A DNA stretch of 64,000 nucleotides from Acinetobacter puyangensis (GCF_900096995.1 NZ_OANT01000001.1:124001-188000), one strand, 5' to 3'. Numbered from the stretch's first letter, positions 27,192 to 37,605 are shown. Numbers and translations: made by a program. Notes: generated by a model from the letters alone, not told the origin.

Positions 27192-28352
27192 TTATTGGGT
27201 AAGTGTTTGAGAAATATTCTTCATTTGGAAAAACACCAATATTAAACCCAATCCAGCCAACATTGCACCCGCAAAGGAAACAGCTGCATAACTCCAGCCC
27301 AGACTCAATACTGCTGCACCGGCTGCTGCGCCAATGGCATTACCCAGATTAAAGGCTCCAATGTTGACGGAAGATGCCAGCCCCGGCGCATCGTGGGCAA
27401 CAGACATGACACGCATCTGTAATGGTGGCACCACAGCAAAGGCAGCTGCACCCCAGATGACCAACGCAATAGCGGCACCGATGGTTGTTTTGGCCAAAAA
27501 TGGGAAAAGTACCATCATCAACATCAGCAATACTAAAAAGCCGATCAAAGTCTTGTCAATTGAGCGGTCGGCAAATTTCCCACCAAAATGATTACCGATG
27601 GAAAAGCCAATGCCAATTAAAATCAGCATAATGGTAATCAATAGGGGGGTGGCATTGTTAAAGTTTTTTAAACTCGGCGCAATATAGGTGTACAGGGTAA
27701 ACATAGCGCCTGCACTCATGACTGTTGTGAGTAATGCCAGAATAACAGGTCCGCGCGTCAGGACTTTGAGTTCCTGTTTGACGTTGGGCGGATGTCCGGC
27801 CTGACCTTGGGGTAAGGCTTTCCATAGTGATAAGATGGTGAGTACACCTAAAATTGCAATCGCTGCAAAGGACATACGCCAACCCACATTTTGTCCAAAC
27901 CATGTCGCGAGAGGTACACCACCGATATTGGCAATGGTTAAACCCATAAACATGGTCGCCACCGCACTGGCCTGTTTATCCTTGGGGACGAGGCTGGCCG
28001 CAACGACCGAACCAATCCCAAAAAAAGCACCATGATTTAAGCTGGTAATGATCCGTGCCGCCATTAAACCCAGATAATTGGGTGCAAAGGCTGCCAGTAA
28101 GTTACCAATGGTAAACAGTACCATAAGTAACATCAAGGCCTTACGCTGTGGAAACCGGCTAAACCACAGGGTCATCAGCGGTGCACCAATCATCACACCC
28201 AGCGCATAGGCAGTAATGAGCATACCGGCTTGTGGAATGGAAATATCCATGCCTTGTGCAATTTGTGGGAGAAAACCCATCGGTGAAAATTCGGTCGTAC
28301 CGATGGCAAATGCACCAATTGCCAGTGCAAGTAAGGGAAAATTGAGCTTCAT
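27192..28352 (-). CDS. MFS transporter, DHA1/arabinose-efflux-like
   Basis: A 386-aa inner-membrane protein with 12 predicted helices. Typical DHA1 motifs are GTTEFSPMGFLPQIA in helix 1, ITAYALGVMIGAPL in helix 2, and RFPQRKALMLLM in loop 2-3. It resembles the AraJ/YdhP efflux branch. I start at the ATG at 28352 (AAGG upstream) because the longer reading overlaps the end of the aldo-keto reductase gene. Both genes read leftward with 10 bp between them, so they form an operon, divergent from a LysR gene that may regulate it. Confidence 0.85.
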   Translation of the reverse strand: MKLNFPLLALAIGAFAIGTTEFSPMGFLPQIAQGMDISIPQAGMLITAYALGVMIGAPLMTLWFSRFPQRKALMLLMVLFTIGNLLAAFAPNYLGLMAARIITSLNHGAFFGIGSVVAASLVPKDKQASAVATMFMGLTIANIGGVPLATWFGQNVGWRMSFAAIAILGVLTILSLWKALPQGQAGHPPNVKQELKVLTRGPVILALLTTVMSAGAMFTLYTYIAPSLKNFNNATPLLITIMLILIGIGFSIGNHFGGKFADRSIDKTLIGFLVLLMLMMVLFPFLAKTTIGAAIALVIWGAAAFAVVPPLQMRVMSVAHDAPGLASSVNIGAFNLGNAIGAAAGAAVLSLGWSYAAVSFAGAMLAGLGLILVFFQMKNISQTLTQ

Positions 28353-28362
28353 CGCAAAAACC

Positions 28363-29166
28363 TTAATCCCAGAGTGGTGCCAGTTGTTCCGGATCAACTT
28401 CCCGGCCATTGCGTTCAAGCGCAGCGATCAGTTGCATTTCATCTGCATTTAAGCGGATATCCTGTGCCTGTAGATTACTGATTAGATGTTCCCGTTTGGT
28501 TGAAGATGGAATCACCGCATAGCCTTTTTGTAATGCCCACGCCAAAGCAATTTGGGCGCTATTGGCTTGATGCTGTTGGGCAATCTCTTGTAATACAGGG
28601 TCATTTAGAACTTTGCCATAGGCTAGGGTCATATAGGAGGTGACATCAATATTCTGGCTGCTTAAGAAATTTGCCACTTTTTCATTTTGTAGATACGGGC
28701 TAAGTTCAATCTGATTGGTGATAATATTTTCTTTGCCTACCGCATCAATCGCTTGCTGTACTTCGGCAATATTAAAATTAGACACACCAATATATTGCGT
28801 TAAACCTTGTTGTTGTGCTTCATAAAGATTTTCTACAATCTCGGTAATCGAAAAACCTTGTTTGGGTGCGGGCCAGTGAATCAGGGTTAGATTGACCGCA
28901 TCAGTTCTTAACTTTTGCAGACTTTCTTTTAAACTTGGGATTAATTTTTCACGCGAATAATGGTCTGTCCAGATTTTGGTGGTAATAAATAAATCCTGTC
29001 GGGCGATACCACTTTCGGCAATGGCCTGACCCACCTGTGCTTCATTGTCATAAATTTGTGCAGTATCAATGGCACGATAACCGACCTCAAGGGCGGTTTT
29101 GACCGAATCAATCACCACTTGGTCTTTTAAACGAAATGTACCAACGCCAAATTTTGGAATAGTCAT
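28363..29166 (-). CDS. dkgB: Aldo/keto reductase, DkgB-like
   Basis: A 267-aa cytoplasmic NADPH-dependent reductase similar to 2,5-diketo-D-gluconate reductase B, which also reduces methylglyoxal. The catalytic Asp and Tyr are in [16 protein letters not shown], Lys in FITTKIW and His in LTLIHWPAP; the cofactor-binding end is [16 protein letters not shown]. Length equals E. coli DkgB (267 aa). It is first in an operon with the MFS gene and divergent from the LysR gene. Confidence 0.85.
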   Translation of the reverse strand: MTIPKFGVGTFRLKDQVVIDSVKTALEVGYRAIDTAQIYDNEAQVGQAIAESGIARQDLFITTKIWTDHYSREKLIPSLKESLQKLRTDAVNLTLIHWPAPKQGFSITEIVENLYEAQQQGLTQYIGVSNFNIAEVQQAIDAVGKENIITNQIELSPYLQNEKVANFLSSQNIDVTSYMTLAYGKVLNDPVLQEIAQQHQANSAQIALAWALQKGYAVIPSSTKREHLISNLQAQDIRLNADEMQLIAALERNGREVDPEQLAPLWD

Positions 29167-29320
29167 CTTTCTTTACCTCAGGTTTTATCTCTGATATTAG
29201 ACTGCATAGCATATGCAGTCTTGTCTTGATAGGTATTTTGCTTGGATTTTTGTTGCAAAAAAACCAGATGATCTGCAAAATATTATTGACTAAAAATCAA
29301 CAATAAAGTGACGTGATCAA

Positions 29321-30244
29321 ATGAAATCCTCGATTGAAGAATTACTTGCCTTTGTCACCATTGTTGATGCAGGTTCGATTGTGCATGCAGCACAGCAGTT
29401 GAACCAAACCACATCGGGACTAAGCCGGGCTTTACAGCGTCTGGAATCCAAATTGGCTGTGACTTTGCTGGAACGTACCACACGTAAATTAAAACTGACG
29501 CAGGAAGGGCAATTATTTCTGGATAAAGCCCGCAAAATTCTCAATGATCTTGGCGAAGCAGAAGATGCTTTATTACGCTTTGATCATGAAGTTTCAGGAT
29601 TAATTCGTGTTGATTCGGCCACACCGTTTGTATTACATGTGATTGCGCCATTAATGCAGGAGTTTATGCAGCGTTATCCATGTGTTGAAATTGAATTAAA
29701 TAGTAATGATCAGGTGATTGATTTACTTGAACAAAAAACAGATGTGGCGATTCGTTTTGGCCAACTCAATGATTCCAGTCTACATGCAAAACTATTGTGT
29801 CGGAGTCGCTTATACATTGTGGCAAGCCCGGAATATCTGGCGCGAGCAGGCTATCCAGAAACAGTGCAAGATTTATTACATCATCAATTGATTGGTTTTA
29901 GTAAAGTTCCCAGTCTGAATACTTGGCCATTAAAAATCAATGATCAGTTTTTAACGGTCCAGCCTAAATTAAAAGCTTCTAATGGAGAAACAGTGCGGCA
30001 ACTGGCTTTACTGGGTAATGGTATTACGTGTTTGTCACAGTTTTTAGTGGCAAAAGATTTAAAACAGGGCAAACTGGTGGCATTGCTGGAAGAATACAAT
30101 ACCTTGTATGATCAGAATATCCATGCAGTGTATTATCAACAGGAACATTTACCGAAACGAGTAAGTCTATTAATAGCCTTTCTTGCAGAGAAATTGCAAA
30201 AATACCAAGGGAATGAAGCAATAAGCGCTAAAATCAGCGTATAA
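29321..30244 (+). CDS. LysR-family transcriptional regulator
   Basis: A 307-aa regulator: an N-terminal winged helix-turn-helix (LLAFVTIVDAGSIVHAAQQLNQTTSGLSRALQRLE) and a periplasmic-binding-protein-like effector domain. It lies 154 bp from the divergent dkgB gene, the usual arrangement for control of the neighbouring operon. It is of the subgroup with the RTTRK motif after the helix-turn-helix (ERTTRKLKLT). The effector is unknown. Confidence 0.87.
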   Translation: MKSSIEELLAFVTIVDAGSIVHAAQQLNQTTSGLSRALQRLESKLAVTLLERTTRKLKLTQEGQLFLDKARKILNDLGEAEDALLRFDHEVSGLIRVDSATPFVLHVIAPLMQEFMQRYPCVEIELNSNDQVIDLLEQKTDVAIRFGQLNDSSLHAKLLCRSRLYIVASPEYLARAGYPETVQDLLHHQLIGFSKVPSLNTWPLKINDQFLTVQPKLKASNGETVRQLALLGNGITCLSQFLVAKDLKQGKLVALLEEYNTLYDQNIHAVYYQQEHLPKRVSLLIAFLAEKLQKYQGNEAISAKISV

Positions 30245-30376
30245 TTACCGACAATTTATCCCAAAGTTGCATAATTTTAAAATTATATACAAAAAGCCGC
30301 TTGGTCATTTTTGCTAATCATTGAATAATTAGCGACTTAAACTTGGGTTCGTCTTACTTTAAATTGTTGATTATAC

Positions 30377-31288
30377 ATGTCTCATATTTCCGTCCTGCTC
30401 CATGAAACTGTTGATGCCGTTTTGGGACAAAAAACAACCGGTATTTTTGTCGATGCGACTTTTGGTCGGGGTGGACATAGCCGTGAATTATTATCCCGTC
30501 TGGACGCAGATGCAAAAGTGATTGCTTTTGATAAAGATCCGCAGGCGTTGGCCACAGGGGCTGAACTTGCCAGTGAGGATTCACGGTTTCAGATTGTGCA
30601 TGCCAGCTTTGCCGATCTTGCAGCACAATTACAGCAATTGGGGATCGTATCTGTTGATGGCATTATGGCGGATCTCGGTGTGTCATCTCCGCAACTGGAT
30701 CAAGCCGAACGCGGCTTTAGTTTTATGCATGATGGACCGTTGGATATGCGAATGGACAATTCACAGGGACAAACCGCAGCGCAATGGTTAGTGGCCATGG
30801 ATGAAACTGATCTTGCCAATGTTATTTTTAAATATGGTGAAGAACGTTATAGTCGCCGCATTGCTCGAGCGATTAAGCAGGCGGGTTTGATTGAAACCAC
30901 TGCGCAACTGGCCGAGATTGTAAAAGTTGCCCATCCCAAATGGGAAAAACATAAACATGCTGCGACCCGAACTTTTCAGGCCATTCGTATTGCCATTAAT
31001 AAAGAACTGGACGATGTTGAAACATTTTTACCGCAAGCCGTTGCCATGTTAAAGTCCCATGGACGTCTTGCCGTGATTAGTTTTCATTCGTTGGAAGATC
31101 GTTTAATCAAACAGTTTATTCAAAAGGAATCCACCCTGCCCGAACAAGAGTGGGGTATGCCACAGGCACAAAAAGACACTCGTACCCTGAAAAAAATTGC
31201 ACGGATTGCACCAAGTGCTGTGGAAATAAAACAGAATCCTCGTTCCCGTAGTGCATGGTTACGTGTCGCAGAGCGTTTGGAAGATTAA
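30377..31288 (+). CDS. rsmH: 16S rRNA m4C1402 methyltransferase RsmH
   Basis: A 303-aa SAM-dependent enzyme that N4-methylates C1402 of 16S rRNA. Motifs: SVLLHETVDAV, VDATFGRGGHSRELL (SAM site), IMADLGVSSPQLD, and the C-terminal RAFQAIR-like TRTFQAIRIAINKEL and VISFHSLEDRLIKQF. It is the first gene of the division cluster; mraZ, which precedes it in many bacteria, is absent here. ftsL follows after three bases. Confidence 0.95.
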   Translation: MSHISVLLHETVDAVLGQKTTGIFVDATFGRGGHSRELLSRLDADAKVIAFDKDPQALATGAELASEDSRFQIVHASFADLAAQLQQLGIVSVDGIMADLGVSSPQLDQAERGFSFMHDGPLDMRMDNSQGQTAAQWLVAMDETDLANVIFKYGEERYSRRIARAIKQAGLIETTAQLAEIVKVAHPKWEKHKHAATRTFQAIRIAINKELDDVETFLPQAVAMLKSHGRLAVISFHSLEDRLIKQFIQKESTLPEQEWGMPQAQKDTRTLKKIARIAPSAVEIKQNPRSRSAWLRVAERLED

Positions 31289-31291
31289 AAT

Positions 31292-31600
31292 ATGATGATT
31301 AAAAACCATAAATTGATTGAAAAAAGTATCCTGCAACAGGTGGCGATCATTCTGCTGATCATTGTGACAATCATGGGCAGTGCATTTATGGTGGTAAATC
31401 AGGTGTTTAATTATCGCCATGATTATCGTGGCTATAATAATTTAATGAAAGAAAAAGATGATTTGAATGCAGAATGGGGACGTTTGCTGATCGAACAGCA
31501 AACCTTTGGTGCGACAGCCCAGATCGGTTCCCGTGCGGTGACACAATTACGTATGTATTCGCCCCCTGCGACTCAAACTGTCGTAATTTCAACTAAATAA
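31292..31600 (+). CDS. ftsL: Cell division protein FtsL
   Basis: A 102-aa bitopic protein: a short cytoplasmic end, one membrane helix (VAIILLIIVTIMGSAFMVV) and a periplasmic leucine-zipper-like part. It acts in the FtsQLB complex that activates FtsWI. Identity comes from position between rsmH and ftsI and from this topology; FtsL sequences are poorly conserved. Confidence 0.87.
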   Translation: MMIKNHKLIEKSILQQVAIILLIIVTIMGSAFMVVNQVFNYRHDYRGYNNLMKEKDDLNAEWGRLLIEQQTFGATAQIGSRAVTQLRMYSPPATQTVVISTK

Positions 31601-31624
31601 TGATGTGAGGCGAAAGACACAGCA

Positions 31625-33445
31625 ATGGTTGCTCCTACAAAAAAAACGAAACAGCGGAAAAATGCTGTCAGTGCCAAGCCTACACTCGCGCAGGATATGT
31701 GGCGTTTTCGCTTATTGTGGTTTGCTGCATGTGCTGCGTTTATTTTATTGATTGGCCGTGCATTTTGGGTACAGATCCTCGATAGCGATTTCCTGCAAGA
31801 AAAAGCCGATGCTAATATTTCACATACCGAAGTGGTCAGGGCAATGCGTGGCGTGATTAGTGATCGTCACGGTGTGCCATTGGCGATCAGTACGCCAGTA
31901 ATGACGGTCGTGATTGATCCTAAAGATTATTTCGAGGCCAAGGCACAATTTGAAAAAATTTCCGAGGAAATTAAAAAAGATCCGGAGAATGCCAGATTAA
32001 AAAGAGCATTACCCAAGAAAAATTTTGACCTGAATGAACTGGCTCAGGTGATGGGGATTGATGCAGCCAAATTACAGCAGGATATGCAACGTCGGGCACG
32101 TTCCCGTTATCTGCCTTTAAAACGTCAAGTGCCGCCTGCACAGGCCGATGCCATCATGGCGCATAAATTTCAGGGTGTTTATACCGAGAAAGATTATAAA
32201 CGCTATTATCCGCAGCCCCAGCCAAATGCACAGATTATTGGTTTAACCAATAGTAATGGTATGGGGATTGAAGGACTGGAAATGCAGTTGAATAAACGCC
32301 TGGCCGGTATCGATGGTGAGCAGCGGGTACTTCGGGATCGTAAAGGTAATCGCTTAAAGGTTGAAGAAGTGATTACCCAGGGCAATGGTGGCGAGAATAT
32401 CACCCTGAGTATTGACTCACGCTTGCAATACATTATGTATCGTGAATTGACCGCGGCAGGTGTTGCCAATAATGCGCGTTCTGCCACTGCGATTGCAGTC
32501 GATGTCAAAACCGGTGAAATTCTGGCCATGAGTAGCTGGCCATCGTATAACCCCAATGATCCAAAGGGGCTAAGTAATCAGGATGCGATGCGGAATCGTG
32601 GCGCTGTTGACTCGTTTGAACCCGGTTCCACCATGAAGCCATTTACCGTGTTGATGGGACTGGAAAGTGGCAAATTCCAGCCGACGTCGATTATTAATAC
32701 CAGCCCCGGTTCAATGCGGATCGGTAATCATACCATTCGTGATACCCATAATTATGGTGCATTGACCATGGGCGGGGTATTAATTAAATCCTCCAACGTG
32801 GGGGCTTCAAAAATTGCTTTATCGTTACCTTATTCCACTTTACCGACCTTCTACAAGAAAATTGGTTTTGGTAAACGCTCGGCGGTGGGTTTCCCGGGTG
32901 AAAGTGCAGGTTTAATCTTGCCACCCAGTAAATGGAATGTATCCGAAGTGGCGACCATGTCCTATGGTTATGGTTTAAATGCCACAGTATTACAACTGGC
33001 ACAGGCTTATGCGATGGTTGCCAATCATGGTGTAGAAGTTCCTTTAACCTTATATAAAGTCTCTGAACAACCCAAAGGCGAACAGGTGGTTGCGCCGGAA
33101 ATTGCCGATACTGTATTGCATATGCTGGAAGCGGTGACTCAGCCTGGCGGTACGGCACGACAAGCGGTTATTCCCGGTTATCGTGTGGGCGGGAAAACCG
33201 GTACAGCACATAAATTACGTGCCGACCGCAAAGGCTATTCTCAAAATGAATATCGTGCCTTGTTTGCCGGAGTTGCACCAATCAGTAATCCGCGTATTGC
33301 CATGATTGTGGTGGTCGAGAATCCACAAGGTAAATACTATGGTGGTTTGGTGGCTGCACCAGTTTTTGCCAAAATCATGCAGGAATCTTTACGCTTGCTG
33401 AATGTACCGCTTGATCGACCATTGGAAACACCAAAAGGAAGTTAA
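31625..33445 (+). CDS. ftsI: Septal peptidoglycan transpeptidase FtsI (PBP3)
   Basis: A 606-aa inner-membrane penicillin-binding protein. One N-terminal membrane anchor (LLWFAACAAFILLIGRAF), the class B dimerisation domain (RGVISDRHGVPLA) and the transpeptidase domain with SxxK in PGSTMKPF near residue 334, SSN in IKSSNVGAS and KTG in VGGKTGTAHK. It is the target of many beta-lactams. murE begins eight bases after its stop. Confidence 0.95.
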   Translation: MVAPTKKTKQRKNAVSAKPTLAQDMWRFRLLWFAACAAFILLIGRAFWVQILDSDFLQEKADANISHTEVVRAMRGVISDRHGVPLAISTPVMTVVIDPKDYFEAKAQFEKISEEIKKDPENARLKRALPKKNFDLNELAQVMGIDAAKLQQDMQRRARSRYLPLKRQVPPAQADAIMAHKFQGVYTEKDYKRYYPQPQPNAQIIGLTNSNGMGIEGLEMQLNKRLAGIDGEQRVLRDRKGNRLKVEEVITQGNGGENITLSIDSRLQYIMYRELTAAGVANNARSATAIAVDVKTGEILAMSSWPSYNPNDPKGLSNQDAMRNRGAVDSFEPGSTMKPFTVLMGLESGKFQPTSIINTSPGSMRIGNHTIRDTHNYGALTMGGVLIKSSNVGASKIALSLPYSTLPTFYKKIGFGKRSAVGFPGESAGLILPPSKWNVSEVATMSYGYGLNATVLQLAQAYAMVANHGVEVPLTLYKVSEQPKGEQVVAPEIADTVLHMLEAVTQPGGTARQAVIPGYRVGGKTGTAHKLRADRKGYSQNEYRALFAGVAPISNPRIAMIVVVENPQGKYYGGLVAAPVFAKIMQESLRLLNVPLDRPLETPKGS

Positions 33446-33452
33446 ACACATC

Positions 33453-34958
33453 ATGACCACATTATCTGAGATTTTCCGACATGATGAGCAGCTTCCTGAC
33501 TGGGCAATGCAATCCTTTACTGGCTTTTGTCTGGATAGTCGCAAAGTGCAGGCAGGCAATATTTTTATTGCATTGCAGGGTCTAAATAATGATGTAACTG
33601 CAACGCAGCATTATATTCAGCAAGCCCTGCAACAGGGGGCGATTGGGGTATTAACCGAAATTGTGGTTGAAGAGCATGACAGTATTTTATTTGTTGCCAA
33701 TCTGCGACAAATTTTGGGTGGCTTGCAACAGGCATTTCTTCAGGCTGAGCAGCCGCAAACACTGGCGCGTACTGTCGCTGTGACGGGGACAAATGGCAAA
33801 ACCACAGTTTCACGACTAATTGCAGAATTATTAACGTTACTCGGCCAAGCAACCGCAGTGATGGGAACGACCGGTAATGGCATTTTACCCAATTTGCAGG
33901 CATCTAGTCATACTACACTGGACGCCTTGCATTTTCAGCAAATGTATTATGATTTTAGTCGGCAAGGGGCAAAGTTTTTGTCACTGGAAGCCAGCTCACA
34001 TGGCATTGAACAAGGCCGTTTGGCCGGTACGCCGATTGAGGTTGCTGCATTTACCAATTTAAGCCGTGATCATCTGGATTATCATAAAACGTTAGAAAAC
34101 TATGCCAAAGCTAAAGCCAGGTTATTTGATTTTCCAAGCTTAAAACATGTGGTGATCAATCATGATGATCATCATGCTGCTTTAATGATGGAACACGCAA
34201 AAAACAATCCAGCCCAGCCAGATATCTGGTTGTATGCCTTGTCTGAAGCACGCTCAGATTATCGTGTTTCAGCATTAGAATTTAGTCTATCCGGTGCAAC
34301 TTTCGTGTTGGATAGTCCTTCCGGTCAATATCAGGTTGCGAGTCCACTGTTAGGCCATTTTAATGTGGAAAATATATTGGCTGCGATCATTTGTGTGGAA
34401 AAACTGGGTTTTGCCTTGGCTGATATTATTGCCCTGATTCCACAGCTTAAAGGTGCTCCGGGCCGTATGCAAACCATCAGCGATCAGGGACGTTTATTTA
34501 TTGTTGATTATGCACATACGCCGGATGCATTGGAGCAAGTATTGAGCAGCTTACAACATCATGTTGAAGGCCAATTATGGGCGGTATTTGGTTGTGGTGG
34601 AGATCGTGATCGCGGCAAACGTCCGGAAATGACTCAAGCTGCTCTGAATCATGCGGATAAAGTAATTTTGACCACAGATAATCCACGCAGTGAAGATCCT
34701 GTACAAATTTTTACGGATATGAAAGCCGGGATTAATTTTAATGGTCATCAGGTCGAGGAAATTCATGATCGACGTGAGGCAATCAAGTTTGCCATAAAAC
34801 ATGCACAGCCCGGTGATATTGTGGTGATTGCAGGCAAAGGGCACGAGAATTATCAGGAAATTGATGGTGTTCGACACTGGTTTGATGATGTGGTTGAAGT
34901 GCAGTCTGCCATTGATACACCACATCATTTATCGCTATCGGCTTATCCTGCGCAATAG
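33453..34958 (+). CDS. murE: UDP-MurNAc-tripeptide ligase MurE (meso-DAP type)
   Basis: A 501-aa cytoplasmic ligase that adds meso-diaminopimelate to UDP-MurNAc-Ala-Glu. ATP site VTGTNGKTTVSRLIAELL near residue 110, central LEASSHGIEQGRL, and the DAP-specific DNPRSEDP near residue 409. The ATG at 33453 follows AAGGAAG; the frame is open further upstream into ftsI, but that part has no family similarity. Confidence 0.94.
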   Translation: MTTLSEIFRHDEQLPDWAMQSFTGFCLDSRKVQAGNIFIALQGLNNDVTATQHYIQQALQQGAIGVLTEIVVEEHDSILFVANLRQILGGLQQAFLQAEQPQTLARTVAVTGTNGKTTVSRLIAELLTLLGQATAVMGTTGNGILPNLQASSHTTLDALHFQQMYYDFSRQGAKFLSLEASSHGIEQGRLAGTPIEVAAFTNLSRDHLDYHKTLENYAKAKARLFDFPSLKHVVINHDDHHAALMMEHAKNNPAQPDIWLYALSEARSDYRVSALEFSLSGATFVLDSPSGQYQVASPLLGHFNVENILAAIICVEKLGFALADIIALIPQLKGAPGRMQTISDQGRLFIVDYAHTPDALEQVLSSLQHHVEGQLWAVFGCGGDRDRGKRPEMTQAALNHADKVILTTDNPRSEDPVQIFTDMKAGINFNGHQVEEIHDRREAIKFAIKHAQPGDIVVIAGKGHENYQEIDGVRHWFDDVVEVQSAIDTPHHLSLSAYPAQ

Positions 34959-34966
34959 GAACGTTT

Positions 34967-36436
34967 ATGCATACCTCTACAACTAGCACTGCGCCTCTAG
35001 TGCCGTGGTCTAGCGATCAGCTACAACAGGCAACTCAAGGGCAGTGGCTTTTTCCATTAAATCCCTCCCAACCTCCCTTTAATAAAGGGAGGAGTTCCCC
35101 TCTTTTTCAAAGAGGGGCTAGGGGAGATTTCGGAGGATTCTCGATTCAACGTATTCTCACCGATTCTCGTCAGGCAAAAGCAGGTGATGCTTTTCTAGCG
35201 TTAAAAGGTGAACGCTTTGATGCACATGACTTTGTGCAACAAGTGGCCGAACAGGGTGCAACCTGTGTGATTGTACAGCGTGAAATCACAGGTTTATCTA
35301 TTCCACAGTTAATTGTTGCCGATACCCGTCTGGCATTGGGACATCTGGGTGCCTATCGCCGCCAGCAATGTCAGCATTTAAACGTGGTTGCCTTAACCGG
35401 TAGTAGTGGTAAAACCACCACCAAGGAAATGCTGGGTAGTATTTTTTCCCGTTTGGGCGCTACGCTGGTCACACGCGGTAATCTGAATAATGATCTGGGT
35501 GTACCGATGATGTTGCTGGAGTTACGTCCTGATGAGCATCGTTATGCAGTGATGGAATTGGGTGCCAGTCATCAGCGGGAAATTGACTATACTTCGAATC
35601 TGGTACAGCCTGATGTGGCTGGTATTATTAATATTGGTACTGCGCATTTGGGTGAATTTGGTGGACGACAAGGCATTTGTAAGGCAAAGTCGGAAATTTA
35701 CCCACACATTAAAACCGGTGGAATTGCGATTATTCCGGCCGCAGATGATTTTGTTCAACCGATCCGTCAAGCAGCACAAGGTTATAGTCAACTCAGCTTT
35801 GGCAAAGGTGGCGATATTTATGCCGACAATATCCAGCTTCATGCGCAGTCTTCAAGTTTTGATTTAATTACGCCACAGGGTAAAGTCCACATCGAATTAC
35901 CTTTTGCTGGTGAACATAATGTGCACAATGCCGAAGCGGCAGCAGCTTTTGCACTGGCCATGCAAGTGAGTCTGGAAGATATTGTAGCAGGACTGGCACA
36001 AGCCAAAGGTGCAAAAGGACGTCTGAATTTTATTCAACATCAACAATACTTATTGATTGATGATACGTATAATGCCAATCCGAATTCCATGCGTGCGGCT
36101 GCTGATGTCCTTGCCCAGCAAAATGGTATCAAGGTCATGGTGATCGGTGATATTGGTGAATTGGGTGAAGACGCCCAAGCCGAACATTTTGCTTTAGGAC
36201 AGGCATTGGCAGAAAAATCACTGGATTATATTGTCGCAGTTGGCGAATACGCTGCAACTGTTGTCGATGGCGCAAAAGCTGCGCATTGTTCAGCTTATCG
36301 CAATCAACATGATGCTTTGACAGCCCTGTTGACGATTGTTAATAAGCATCAACCACAGCCAATGAGCTTTCTGTTTAAAGGGTCACGTTATACCCATATG
36401 GAAGATCTATTGGTGGCATTGATGGAGAAATTTTAA
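34967..36436 (+). CDS. murF: UDP-MurNAc-pentapeptide ligase MurF with in-frame palindromic insertion
   Basis: A 489-aa cytoplasmic enzyme that adds D-Ala-D-Ala to the UDP-MurNAc-tripeptide. The ATP motif LTGSSGKTTTKEMLGSIF, the central VMELGASHQREIDY and the C-terminal DDTYNANPNSMRAA are standard. The N-terminal substrate domain is interrupted near residues 32-55 by LNPSQPPFNKG and SPLFQRGARGDFGG, encoded by a 72-bp double-hairpin repeat. The insert keeps the frame and lies before the conserved ILTDSRQAKAGDAFLALKGERFD, so it would loop out of the first strands. mraY starts at the next base after the stop. Confidence 0.93.
   Translation: MHTSTTSTAPLVPWSSDQLQQATQGQWLFPLNPSQPPFNKGRSSPLFQRGARGDFGGFSIQRILTDSRQAKAGDAFLALKGERFDAHDFVQQVAEQGATCVIVQREITGLSIPQLIVADTRLALGHLGAYRRQQCQHLNVVALTGSSGKTTTKEMLGSIFSRLGATLVTRGNLNNDLGVPMMLLELRPDEHRYAVMELGASHQREIDYTSNLVQPDVAGIINIGTAHLGEFGGRQGICKAKSEIYPHIKTGGIAIIPAADDFVQPIRQAAQGYSQLSFGKGGDIYADNIQLHAQSSSFDLITPQGKVHIELPFAGEHNVHNAEAAAAFALAMQVSLEDIVAGLAQAKGAKGRLNFIQHQQYLLIDDTYNANPNSMRAAADVLAQQNGIKVMVIGDIGELGEDAQAEHFALGQALAEKSLDYIVAVGEYAATVVDGAKAAHCSAYRNQHDALTALLTIVNKHQPQPMSFLFKGSRYTHMEDLLVALMEKF
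35059..35130 (+). repeat. 72-bp double-hairpin repeat inserted in murF
   Basis: Contains two perfect hairpins, CCTCCCTTT-AAT-AAAGGGAGG and CCCCTCTTT-TTC-AAAGAGGGG, enclosed by an imperfect outer pair (AAATCCCTCC and GGGGAGATTT). The length is 24 codons with no stop in the murF frame. The family resembles dispersed palindromic repeats whose translation gives NPSQPPFxKG-like peptides in several bacteria. Confidence 0.8.
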
Positions 36437-37555
36437 ATGCTGTTATGGCTGTTTGAGCAACTGGCAGGTTACCATAGTTCCTTTCAGGTTGTTCGTTATC
36501 TCACCTTACGCTCTTTATTAAGCGTTTTAACTGCTTTGGGGATTGGACTGTTTTTGGGTCCGGTCATGATTCGTAAGCTGCGTGCGCTTAAATACGGACA
36601 AGCTGTAAGTAGCTTTGCGCCGGAAAATCATGCTGCAAAAATGGGAACACCGACCATGGGTGGGGTGTTAATCCTGCTTTCGATTGGTATTAGTACCTTG
36701 CTTTGGGCAGATTTACGCAATCCTTATGTCTGGATCGTGCTGGGTGTCATGGTGATCTTCGGTGCAGTAGGCTGGGCGGATGACTGGATTAAAATCCGTT
36801 ATAAAGACAATGCTGGTTTACCTGCCCGCAAGAAATTCTTCTGGACTTCAGTTGGTTCATTAGGTGCAGGGATTGGTTTATATCTGATAGCAATGCAGCA
36901 GGGCAATCCCGTAGTGACAGCCAATATGCTGGATTTGCTGATCCCGTTCTTTAAAAATATCAGTATTCCACTGTCTGTGATTCCGTTTGGTCTGGCATTT
37001 ATTGCATTTACCTATCTGGTGATCAATGGTGCGTCCAATGCAGTCAACTTAACCGATGGTTTGGATGGTCTGGCAATTATGCCAATTGTTCTGGTGTCCG
37101 CGGGTTTGGGCGTATTTGCTTATTTGGCTGGTGATGTACGTTTTGCCAATTATTTGCACATTCCTTATATTCGTTATGCCTCTGAACTGGTGGTGATTTG
37201 TGCAGCCATGATTGGTGCAGGTCTAGCATTCCTTTGGTATAACGCACATCCTGCACAAATTTTTATGGGTGATGTTGGGGCATTGGCACTTGGTGCAATG
37301 CTGGGAACGATTGCGGTAATGGTACGTCAGGAAATTGTCTTTGCCATCATGGGCGGTGTCTTTGTGATGGAAGCAATCTCTGTATTCTTGCAAATTGGCT
37401 CGTTACGGATGCGGCAAAAACGGGTATTTTTAATGGCCCCTTTACATCATCATTATGAAAAACAGGGCTGGAAAGAAACCCAGGTGGTGATCCGCTTCTG
37501 GATTATTACCATCATTCTGGTGGTCGTGGGCTTGATGACTTTAAAATTACGTTAA
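36437..37555 (+). CDS. mraY: Phospho-MurNAc-pentapeptide transferase MraY
   Basis: A 372-aa inner-membrane enzyme with about ten helices that makes lipid I from undecaprenyl phosphate. Conserved parts: [30 protein letters not shown] with the catalytic Asp pair, [11 protein letters not shown], and [15 protein letters not shown]. It is the last gene of this cluster part and is followed by a strong terminator; murD and ftsW are not here. Confidence 0.95.
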   Translation: MLLWLFEQLAGYHSSFQVVRYLTLRSLLSVLTALGIGLFLGPVMIRKLRALKYGQAVSSFAPENHAAKMGTPTMGGVLILLSIGISTLLWADLRNPYVWIVLGVMVIFGAVGWADDWIKIRYKDNAGLPARKKFFWTSVGSLGAGIGLYLIAMQQGNPVVTANMLDLLIPFFKNISIPLSVIPFGLAFIAFTYLVINGASNAVNLTDGLDGLAIMPIVLVSAGLGVFAYLAGDVRFANYLHIPYIRYASELVVICAAMIGAGLAFLWYNAHPAQIFMGDVGALALGAMLGTIAVMVRQEIVFAIMGGVFVMEAISVFLQIGSLRMRQKRVFLMAPLHHHYEKQGWKETQVVIRFWIITIILVVVGLMTLKLR

Positions 37556-37569
37556 GCTTGCAATCTATA

Positions 37570-37605
37570 TTAACCTGCAATTTTGTTATAGAAATTGCAG
37601 GTTTT
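37570..37605 (+). terminator. Terminator of the rsmH-mraY cluster
   Basis: AACCTGCAATTT and AAATTGCAGGTT form a 12-bp stem followed by T residues, about 15 bp after the mraY stop. Confidence 0.9.

Noticed and set aside
30354..30626. 90-codon minus-strand frame over the start of rsmH
   Set aside because: No family features; overlaps a conserved gene on the opposite strand.
35522..35842. 106-codon minus-strand frame inside murF
   Set aside because: Shadow of murF without binding site or recognisable domain.
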